Both the position numbers and the translations under genes were made by a program. A stretch of 64,000 nt of DNA from Thunnus maccoyii (taxonomy: Eukaryota; Chordata; Actinopteri; Scombriformes; Scombridae): NCBI RefSeq assembly GCF_910596095.1, contig NC_056546.1:21790425-21854424 (forward strand), read 5' to 3'. The notes below the pieces were generated by a model. The model did no database searches. It was not told the origin of the DNA and was given only the letters and a program-made list of their open reading frames with translations. Position 1 is the first letter of the stretch, and the number at the start of each line of letters is the position of its first letter. Positions 50,101-62,100 of the stretch are shown one piece after another.

Positions 50101-53100
50101 TTTAATGGAGAAAGAAAGCTGCGACTGTGACCTTGTCTTAGCTGGAGACAGAATTCTCCTTTCCCGTCCTGTCCTTCTACTGAGGACGCTGCAGAGTCAT
50201 CAGCATCAGACAGCAAACAAAGCCTCCCTGCCAACACATGCTCTCGTCCAGAGACATCACACCAGCTGGACTCGGGGGGAATCTCTCTGGCACCCATTAC
50301 CGCTACTGCTGACAGCAGCTGAGACATCGGACTAGTACATGTAGAATACAAACAAGCAGAGACTGGATTTTCTTTTTACACACTATCAAATAAATCTTTC
50401 TGAAAAGATGCACAGAGCTGCAGTCTAGAGTGTACTAGCTGTGCGCAGGTGCAGCAGATGTTGATTTGTTGACCGGTGAGAATCTCACACTGCCATGTAC
50501 TCCTTTTCCACATTTCTCAGAGGCAGGGGATTTATTTTTAGGGAGCAAACAAAACATGAAAACACTGCAGTTGTTACAGACAAGCTGAGGTATTTGTGTG
50601 TATGGTGGGTGGGCTGTAGGCATTCACCTCTCTTGCTTCAGCGCGTACTCCAGCATTTTGATCCTCCTCACAAGGTCTTTCTTCAAATTCTCCTGGCCTT
50701 TCCTCTCCCCCTGCAGGAAGGCGATTTGGGCCTGAAAACACAAAAATAGGATTGTCAGGTCACATTTTAAAGTAGTAAGAGATATACAGTAGTCGCTTTT
50801 ATAAATATAGTCAATGTTTCTGGTTTCTTGGCATCTTCATCCAAGATATGAGCTTCCTTGCAACAAACACTTCAAAGACAACCTCCACGAGGCAACATCT
50901 GACAGCAACTACTTCTGTTGAGACAGAAATAGGATGGTGTCAAATCAATATGCGTGGCATGATGGGAAATAAAAAGCCAATCTGTACTTTTCTATTTTAA
51001 TCTAACCTACTCGCTCTCCCACACAACTATCAGCCCCCCTCCCCCAAAATCCTCTCCCTCTGCACACCACTGTCTCTCTTCAGTAACAGGCAGCAGCTGT
51101 TGACGCACTCAGTCTGAGTCAGCATTACATTACATTACATTACATTGCTGGGTACCCCCCCACCACCACACACACACACTCTCACATGCTCGCGTGCACA
51201 TATTCATACACATTTGTAATGAGCGTGCTGGGGCTTGCTCACTATATAAATCACACTGAGCAGATGACACATTGAGTAAAACTTCAACTATCTTACAGCA
51301 GGATCAGATAAGATTGTCATCACCACAAAATATTACAGGCAAAACTACAAAGGAGGGAAAAAAAGACAGATAAGATCAAATACTCTGTGGAAAATCTAAC
51401 GGCCAACTAAGCTAGACTAGTTAGCTTTCAACAGGACTAGTTTATCAGGTTTCTCTTTTCTCCATTAATTACATTTAACTACAGCTTTATGCTTAATGTG
51501 GTATAACAAACTCAATAACTATGAGTACCATGATGGAGCATCAAAATTGGTCAGAGAAAGTCGGTAAATTAGCTTTTGCTACATCTAGCTGCGACTGCAC
51601 TCCAGCTACCCTCAACTAGCTAAAGCTGCTTATTTTTCACAATTACGACTTTATAGTGAGGTATAAAGAAATACTGAAATGTTGGCCCGCTTGTAATAGT
51701 CTGAAGAACAGAGATAAATCAAAACTGAACTCAACAAAATCTGTCTGCACAGTCTGTTCAGTAATTTAGAGGTTACAGAAAGGTGAAGACTGCCAAAAGG
51801 CTCTGGAAGCGGCTGAAGTCTCTAAAGGCTGCGCTGTTTACAGAAAGGAGGATAAGCATGCTGTTATTTCCATTTCAACACTACTTTAGAGTCCGTCTCA
51901 GTTGTTGTAAATCACCAACAAGACAATGAGCATAAGTGGTGGGCTTCAGTACTCTGCTTTTAAAACAGAGATGACAGTTGAATGCAGTGCGATACTTATT
52001 TTGGATTAACACATAACAAACAAACCAGCACAGAGGAGCAAAGATGGGATGACACAGATCCACTGGAAAAATGATGAAATGAGAATAGCACCATCAGCCA
52101 AAAATCTCCTTTCTAACATCAAAAAGGAAATTGAAACTTTCTCTTTTAAATTATTTGAATTCTACAAACTACATGTTAACATCCCCAAGAGAATGAAAAC
52201 AGACTTGATTCTCTGTGTTTCACTCTACATGCAGAGGATGGTGCGAGTTTGAGTGGGCTGGATCACAGTTTCACACAGATAGCAAGTAGCGCTGCTGCTG
52301 CTGCTGCCTGCAACAATGAGTCACGACAGCACTTCAATCTGCCTCATATTAACAACAGCATTTCTTATCATCCGCAGTTCTCCGCACAAGAACTCAGATC
52401 GACCTGCCTGCTCCGACTCCACACTGACACGGTCCTCGCTCGGACCTTAGACCCAGGCTAGTTATGTGTAGAAAGAAATAATACTAAATAACAGCACTGA
52501 GTTAAGTTGGCAACAGTCTGCACGCATAGGGGCCAACAACTGACGCTCTTGAAAAGGTACGTCAGCACAGCACGTATATCACAATTGGATCTACAATTCC
52601 TTATTCATCCTGTTTCATGTGCGTCTACTTTCAGCTGGATCCATACTAATGCATTTTGGATTGACAGCACTGTTAACAACGTTTAGTATGCATCTGACTT
52701 CCCACATCCTTGAGCCCGTATTACTGAGCGTTGACACAGAAAGAACAAACAAGAATGAAAGGTTGTGCCCAAAAAAACAATCATCCGTAAAAAGGCCTCT
52801 GGTACGTTTATAAGCTCAGTTTCAGTGACTTTTAGCAGGGCAGATAATAAATAGAGAAAATGTCAGCAAAGCCACAGAACACAAGGAACAGTGTGTAAGC
52901 TGTTAATTTTTTACCTGATGAAAAATATTGATTTAAACAGCGAGGTAGATTACAGAAGTTTTTTTTTATTTACTTCCCAATATGATAGGAGTAAAGGGCG
53001 CTGTAGATAACTAACAACTTGCTCACATGCAATGACACATGGATAGCTTTGTGCTTTTCGAAGGATAGCAGAGGAGGCACATAGTTAAAGGGGCACAAAT

Positions 53101-56100
53101 AAGGCATTAGGAAAATATTGCATATGGAAAATTATCAGTGTTTGAATAGGGCCAGACTGAGTGGCTCCCAAAATAACTTACTCTGGCTAAAGTGGCTCTG
53201 ATCCAAATATCAGGAAATGTCAGGACCACTGCCTCTGGGTGTTCAAATTGTATCACATGCAACTGGGTGACCGAATCTTCAAATACCTCACTATGCTAAT
53301 TGCAGAGCTATTTTCCATTAATCGTCTCTTGATGTCCGACTGAACACAGTCAATCTTTCTGGCTCAACTGTTAAATAATGCAGAGCAGAAAAAACAACAA
53401 ATTTCCAACAAAAGGGCACCGAAAAAGTACCGAGGTTTCTTCTTCATCTCACTTATTTTGACAATGAGAGCTGCACATTCAAGTCATACCTCAAGAATGA
53501 CAAAAAAAAACAACCAAGTGAAAGAAGAGCCGCATTCAACAGATTACCTCACATATCAAACACAGAGATTGCACAGTTTTCACAGTAGATGAAACTGTAC
53601 ATGTGTGTTGATTGAGATAGCGAGGACCGTTCACTTCCTTATCCACATGAAGCGCTGGCCCAGGGACCCATGGCATTCTGCCGTGCCAGAGATAGAGAAG
53701 AGTGCAGCTCTGTGAATCTCTGGCTCGCCATCTCTCCTCCATCAAACATTAACCTTGGGAGGAATGCAATGAGTCAACTCGGTCCATAAAGAGACACAGG
53801 AAGCATTTAATTCCAGGCCTCACACTGACTGCATTATTGGGCTGCTGGATAAGGGCTCCTTAGTCTGTCTGAGTAAGAGACATGCAGAATGGGGCATCCA
53901 TCTACAGCGCAGAGCTTTTCAGAGACAGGAAAAGGAGGCAGCAGAGATAGGCTAATGGCTAGGGAGGAAAATAACCAGCCACTCGCTAAATTCTGGTAAG
54001 CCGAGGTAAGAAAATTGGTCTCAATATCTGCTGCTTTGGCATATAGTCTGTCCAAGTTTGAAAGTCAATTTTCCACTCTTAATTAAATTAGTAGAACAAG
54101 GCAAAATGGATAAGGCAGCAGCTTCCAGCTGTTTAATTACAATCTGAGACGCTTTTAAAGACAGAAACACATAAAACTGCATAAACAAACAGATATTCAA
54201 ACGACATAGTTCAGCTCTTTTCAATAAAAAAAGGCAATTACTAAAAAGAGATATACATTTTATGCCCCTTCTCAGCGCCATTTAGCTTGACGTGAGATGA
54301 ATTGGCAACAAACAATTGTATTAAGCAGGAGAGCAGTTTTATTTCTTAATTTTTATAGTTGTGTGTCTCTGGCGTGACTTTGTTATAGTGTCAATCATCA
54401 TTATTTAAACACGCTGTTGGCAGTGGATTACACAGAGCACAGGAGCGAGATGAGAGTAATTCCACTAAATTACGATGTCAACGTTTATTTTCTTTTTCAA
54501 CACGATTTTCAGCTAAAGTATGATTGACTATTTATATCTTAAAATGACCTCAAAGGTTGATAAGTATGAGTTCCAGACATGTTTTCTTCCAGACTTGGTC
54601 TGCGTCATCGAAAAAGACATCTACAACACAATGAGGCCATTTAATCTCAACAGAGTGAACACTGAAAAATCTTACAGCAGCAAGACTGAGCTCACTCCAT
54701 TTGTACAAAGAAATTCAGCGGATACAACCTCAGGGCTCGCACACAAACAAAATGGTCACACACGCTGGCCCTTCGGCTCCGGTCCGGACAGAACAAGGAA
54801 AAGGGGGCTGGTGTAAATCTCACATTTACAATGCAAACAACCTTCCTTTCAATGAACACCGGGTTTACCCTCACAGTTACCGCAAACCAATGAGCACCGT
54901 GATGGCCGACCTGATAACTAGCCAAGTACATTCCATGCATGCCATTACACTAGTAGCAACAGAAAAAAAAGAGCAGCAAAACAACACAAGCACGGCAGAG
55001 GTGCTGGGCTGTATGCACTACTGTAAAGTAGTACAGCTTGTACTTTCTATTTGTTAATAGAAAACATCATCACAGATCAATTTAACTCCTTTACAGTCAA
55101 AACAACAGTAATCCAGATACGTTTAATCTTGGATCTTTAATCACCAATCAGTCATAAACGCTGGTCAATTTATGTTCTGATCACCTTAAAGATTATATTT
55201 ACTCATACCTGTATTTTAAAAGGCTTTTGTCCATGGTCAGAAAATCAATGATATATATATAAGTGAAAATCCAAATGTAAACATGGTAGTTTGTCCGTCC
55301 TCGTAAGGACAACAAACATTATTATTATTGTTTAGACTGTCTGTATCCAGTTTGCTGTTTATACATTGGTCTGGCTGATTCATCCCATAAAATACAATCA
55401 CATTTTTTAAGGTATTTGGAATAAGCTTCCAAAAATACTTACACATATTAAATATCCCACATTCAGACAGTAAAGCAGTGTAAGAGATTGCTGCTTCTGT
55501 TAGATTTCCTTTCACTTGCAGGATTTATAGAGAGCAGTGTTAGTAAGGTTGGGCCAAATAGATAAAATACTCCATCACAATATACATTTTTATCACAATA
55601 TGGATATACTGTGTATCATAATATAATACAGCTTCTGGAAGATCACTTGATAGACTGTTTTGGATAAAATAACCACTCAGGAATATCAGATTTCAGGTAA
55701 TCTGGCATATTAAATACCTAACAAATGTTCATCATTGCATTGATGAAAGAAATCATAAAATCCAATATATTCATAGAGCAATATGTAACATTTCCTACAA
55801 TGATCAAATATATCCAGAGACGATACTAACGCTCTGGAAAAATCTCTGATGGTAGACAAATTTGTATCATCTCATGCTATACACTGTCAATGACCCCTGG
55901 TAAGGCTGAGTTTAGGTGGATTATCCTTACTCTCCTGAAGGAATTTCAACAATTATTAACTCCAGTTTCTCATCCAGCTATCCCTTCACCTCCCTCTTAG
56001 CTCAAGGTGGTGAGGGCAATTCAAGTGTCAGCACAAAAACTAATGGTCCTTCCACAACCGCATTCTGTCTCAGAGGAAACCTGGAAGGTGCCAAAGATAG

Positions 56101-59100
56101 CGATCGTATCTACAAATATTACACAATCATCTGACTGACTGTCGGGTGTGGATTTCAAACAAACTGCTGTGTTTAATCCACTGCTCAATTTTGCTCTTCC
56201 TGATCCCTGACAGCAATGTGAAATACTGAGAAATACTGTGATCATGGCTGGAGCTCACCCCCTTAAATGCAGACACTGCACATCGATCCACACTGATGTC
56301 TGTGAGCGTGGATTAAGGGTGAGCTGCTCAAACTGTGATTTAATAAAGATTTCTGCTCTATTATCGAGAACGAGCAGAGCCGTATCTTTTACCTCATACG
56401 CATAAAACAGAACAAAAAGCCTTATAATGCGAAGAAATGCTGACAAAAACACATCACTGTTTTTCTAAGCCTTTACAGAGACACAGATTTGCTGTTTTCA
56501 TCTCATCATGACTTTCCACTTGAGCTTCACTTTGCACTTTGCCATCACAATGCTCATGTCAAGTTCACACTGCAGTGTTACGAGGGGGTGCAAACAAAGG
56601 CAGTATGTTGGGCTTCTTTGGGACTAGGGTGCTGCATCCCATGTTGCCGCATCAATATTACATAAGGCTCATGGCATGCGCACACACACTCACGCATGCA
56701 AGCGAAGAGCTAAATTTTTCAACATCAGCATTTTCTCTGACAACTAGGTTGTGTGACTGTAAGGTGTGGTCTTGGCAGAACCATGTTGAAAATAACCTTA
56801 AATAATTGTATAAATGTCTCCTGTAGATACTTTAGCTTTCAACAACTTGGCGATGTAGCTGAGAGGATTTGAAATAAAAATAATTTAGTAAAAAATTTGT
56901 AGGTCTGACTATATTTCTTATATATGTGATCTTCTGTTCAATAACAAGCCAGCATCCACAACAATGTGTATATGTATAGTTTGTTACAGGAGTGATCTTA
57001 CATTGATGTGGGTAAGCATCTCTGGCAGAGCTAGAGGTGCTCCATTTCAGAATATGAAATGAGTGAAATAGGACAGGCCCAGCAGACAGAGACTGGTTTT
57101 CTTCCAATAAAAGGCGGTCAACACCCAAGAGTGGCAGCAAGGAGGCAGCTGGTGCCCTTTGGCCTCTTCAGTGTGTGTGTGTGGCACCGCAAGATAGAAA
57201 AGCTCAGTACCATCTCCATTTTCAATACTTATCTGGCATGTAAGGGATGTCAGACAAGCTCTCTAGCTTTAGGTGACTATTATTTCTTACAGGCTTCTTA
57301 AAGAGCATTTTCACTTTCTAATACGCATGCATCCACAGATCAGCAAGAATGATTATTCTTTAGCATTAAGAGACGTGGGGTTTTGAAGTTGATACTGGTA
57401 ACTCTAGACAAGAAAGTACCTGCTCAATTTTCATACGACACAGAATGATGCAGGTGGGGCAATTCTGCTCTATGACTTTGAAATCAGTTTTTTTCAAATG
57501 AAAAAACCCCCCCAGAAAACCCATCATCAGCTGTTCCTGTTTTAACAGTTTAACCATTTAAACATGTCAAAGTAAAAATAAAGAAACATAGAAGAAATAA
57601 GAGAAAAACAGAGAAACAAGTTGCACCAAAACAATAAAATTATATACACAGAGGAGGACATACAATGTCTACACAACTCTACACAAAAAAACCTAATTCT
57701 CTTACCATGTACTTTAAAGGGAAACTTGAGGATTTTTCAACCTGGACCCTATTTTCCCATCTTTTTGTGTCTAACTGACTATTGGGAATGACAATTTTTG
57801 AAATTGGTCCAGTATTGAGCAAGAGTACTTCAGCCAGCAGCCATGAAACGGGCTGCAATGTAATCGGACAGGGCTATAGCACACAGTCAATGTACGTCCA
57901 CTAAAAGTACTTGTTTTTGTCACCGACAGGCTCAGATTGTTATTATAAGTGTCTGACAACATTATGGAAAGGGCCATACAGAGAAATAAAACGTTTTTAT
58001 TTACCTTCCACTTAATCCCATCTGTTTGTCATTGTGTCTAACCAAGTCTCACTCAAGGAGAGGTCTCATTCTGAAATCTTGCAAGAGTTGAGTTGTTGTT
58101 GGACAGCTAACTAATCAGCTAAATATTAAGCCATGACTTTGAAAATCCTTTAGATAACACTAAGCAAGGCTATCTGTACTCCAACACAACAAACTCCTCC
58201 CAACACTCCTCTCTCCGACTCTCACTCATGTTTCCACCGTCTGGACTCCTGATGAGCAGGCTGGCACCTTGTATGGCAGCCTCTGCGTATGAATGTGTGA
58301 ATGTTGGCATGTAGTGTAAAGCGCTTTGAGTGGTCAGAAGACTAAAGAGGCGATATATAAAAATACAGCCCATTTACCCATTTACATCACATCATATCAC
58401 CACATCAAATTAGGACAACAGCAATTTGATCTGGTGAGCAGGGTTAAAATTAACTTTTTTGTCCACTGGCCAAATGGCTAGTGCATGTTCAAATTTTACC
58501 AGCCACTCAATAGATTACCATTGTTTTTTGGCTAGTGAGTGTGGCAAATCTACCAGCCACTTGCATATTTTATCAGCATTTGGCTGGTGGCTGGTGCTAA
58601 TTTTGTGCCCCGATGGTGAGTGCACAAATTTACAACTCTGACAGACTGGTGACCTCAGATTTACTGTAAAACCAGGGAAGGAAGGGAACTTTGCGGCACA
58701 ATCAGGCAGCTGTCCCACACACCCACGTAGACAGATGAAGGCTGTAAGTGTGAATGAAGGAAGGAGAAGGGGAATTAACAGGCCAACAAGTCAGCTCTGC
58801 AGCCAGGAGAAAGGCTCTATGTGCTGCATGAGTCCAACAGGGATAGTTCACCAAAGGACCACTCTTTACTTAATAAACATGGCTGCTTTTAGGCACACAG
58901 GAAAGCAAGGAAAACACAAACCCTTTTAACTACTCACTATTATCTGTACACAGTGAATATTTGATTGTACTGCTATAACTGTCTTTGTGTCTCTGTGGAA
59001 TATTACTGCAGTCTGTCAAACCTATGACTTAGGATGGGGTTTTCTTTGTGGTCTACACCACAGTTACATGAGAAAGAATGTGAGCAGTCGTGAAGCTTTA

Positions 59101-62100
59101 GTTTCTATGTGAACACGTACAGCTCTTAACATTTGCGACCTCTAAAATTTCTGTGTCAATATCTGAGAGCAACATTACTGACAACAGTGCATATATTCTT
59201 TCTGAGGAAGCGTGTCCTCTGCTTTTTTTTGTGCTTTCCCACTCTGAGGCGCACACTGAGAAGGCAAGCAAAAATAACTGCAGCTTGGGGGTGGACGAAG
59301 TATCGACTGAGGAATGACGGTGACACCCATTTCTGAATTTCTGAATGCCACGGTATGAGCGTGCATGTGTACAGTATGTTTGTGCATGGCTCAGTCCTTC
59401 TTAGTCCTGCACCATTAAGCTAAATATGCCCCAGACTTTGCTATTAGTAAAAATAAACATGAGATCACAATTATAAATCATCTAACTGAAGCAGGGTAAT
59501 TCTAGGCTGCTCCACGTCGTTTCTGACATGCAGAGAAATAGTCGAATAACATGAACCACACAATAGTATTGCTCATGTTAAAAGGTTTTCCATTAGAAAT
59601 AAGAGGGTTTCTATCTGGTGAGCTGGCCCACTTTTCAGTGTGCAGCCACAGGGAGCCACCTTACACCCTGCGTCACCTTCAACCTTCTCTTGGTGTCAAA
59701 TTATGGCCTCTGACAGATACTTCTGGCAAGGAGATACCCCATGGAGCAGGGATTTCCCCATAACTGGAGGACTGATGAAGCACACTGGAGCACTGCCTGG
59801 CCCATACATGGTGTAACTAGACTCAACCTCGGCCATGAGGCCTGGAGACGACCTGTGTGGCTGGGTGATATCATTTAAATCAATACCACAATATTAATAA
59901 GAATATTCTTTCTAATAGATATACATTTCAATATGGCAGGGGTATGCAAAAATGATCACATTTCAGTAAAATACAATGAACTTCCCTCCACTGTTATGTA
60001 TTACATCAGAAATCTCTGCAGAAGTGTGTTTTTAAATTATAATTTGCTTGAAATCTTTTGGTCAACAGAATATTTTTAATTAACAACTTATCAGCATAAT
60101 GCAATTCCAGTAATAACTGCTACACAATAATATTAAATTATCTCCCAGCCCTACAAAACAATGCTTTAAAGTCAACAACAGCATGCTGTGTATACACCCC
60201 TAATCAAAAATAAATACACTTGACTGGTGTGTGCCACTAATCTGACTTGAAACCAATACAACAAATCCACCTGTTTCAGTTCCACTGAGTGCTAAAACAA
60301 TTAGTCTATTAATTGTTCAGGCATCTGACAGGAAAATAAATCAACAACCATTTTCATAATCGAATTAATGTCTGAGTCATTTATCAAGAAAAAATGCCAA
60401 ACATTCGCTGATTGTAGCTTCTGAAATGTGGGGATTTGCTGTCTTCCTTTGTTTTATATCATTGTAAACAAATATCTTTTGAGTTTTGGTCGGATAAAAC
60501 AAGCAATTTCAAGATGTCACCTTGGGCTCTAAAAACTTGTGATGGGCATTTTTGCTATTTTCTTGACAATTGACAATTTAAATGGACTAGATTTACATTG
60601 TGCTTTACAGTGTGCCTCTCATTCACCTGTTCACATGCATACTTACGCATCAATGTGAGCTGCCACACAAGATGCTGGCCTAACCATCAGGAGCAATTTG
60701 GAGTTCAGCGTCTTTCCCAAGGACACTTCGAACCGTCAACCCTGTGATTAGTGGACGACCTACTCTAAACCACAGCTGCCCTAGAATAATCTAATTCTTA
60801 AAAATTAATGCATTAATCGAAAAAATATTCAATAAATAAAACAGATCATGAAAATAACTGTAAAATAACATACCACATAGTCTGTGGTATGTTATTTTAC
60901 AGTTATTTTCAGCTAGAGCTGTAACCTTTCACCATCACAAGTAAGCAAATCAGATTGATTGAGTCAATCAATTGATTATCAATGACCACTCAGCTGGAGT
61001 CTAATCATGAATGACAGCGGCCTATGCATTACACAGTATCGCCACGGCAGCGGCAGGAGTACACAGCATGTACAGTACTGTTTCTGTGCTGCTCCACTAG
61101 AGAGGAGTGGCTCTGAGCATGACCTAACAGGCTGGCTGGACGACATTCCTACAAGCCCTGGGGTTTGCCTTCCTCCCAAAAACAGCGACATAACACACAG
61201 CTTCAATTGTCTTCCATGCAATGTCTACGCAACCAACAAGAAAAATAAAAAATAAAAAAAATCCTAGTGTTCACTGGGTTGTGAAATCGCTTTAAGTGCA
61301 TTCTTAATGGGCTTTTATCTGAAACCATGACTGTAACCTTCCTTAAACATGCAAGATGAAATGCCAGCTTGATTCTGTGATTGAAACAAAAGTGTGTGAC
61401 CACGATGATGATGAAGACTATGAACCGTATGTTGCAGAAAGGATTAAAAAAAGAACACGCTGCAGATGCTTCATGGTGTCTTCCATAAAGGCTCTTAGCT
61501 CCACTGGAACTTTTCATTATTCATACATGCCTTTTTACATTCATTTAAATGACTCTCTAACTTTCCCTCCTCACTGTGGTCCCTTCACTGGAAGCTACTC
61601 CATCCATCAATATCTTCTATAAGTAAGAGTGCCGTATATGTTTGCAATAAGTATACATCCCCCGAGGACACTACAAGGTTACAATTCCATCTGGATTATT
61701 TAAGCTTTTCAATACTCATCATTATTGTTCCAGTATGGTGCAGGACTAGCACAGGAAGATATTAAAAAACAGTTAATGTTCACAGCTTAGAAAACAAAGC
61801 ATTAGTTCTTGAAAATTCTATTCGGATTCACAGGCAACAAGAAAAACAACGACTCAAATTGAGCGCGCACCATTTTGCCGCCACAAACAAACCAGCCAAT
61901 AAGCCATTTAGCAACCTAACTGTGCTTTGCCGCAGTTGCTGCTGCTTCGCTGATAAGCTTGCTTCATGACAGCAGACAGGAAGCTTAATACATGGGCCAG
62001 ACGCAGAGAGCTGCAAGAGCTGATGAGTCAAAACCCTACTACAATGATCGGTGTATACGTCACCAATGTAGAAACAATGCAGTGTCTCCCTCTCCTCTCT

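Noticed and set aside
54520-55060. Overlapping open frames on both strands in strn intron 1
   Set aside because: No recognisable motif, low coding character, no matching splice sites.
58170-58373. 67-codon minus-strand open frame
   Set aside because: It lies inside a SINE-like dispersed repeat.
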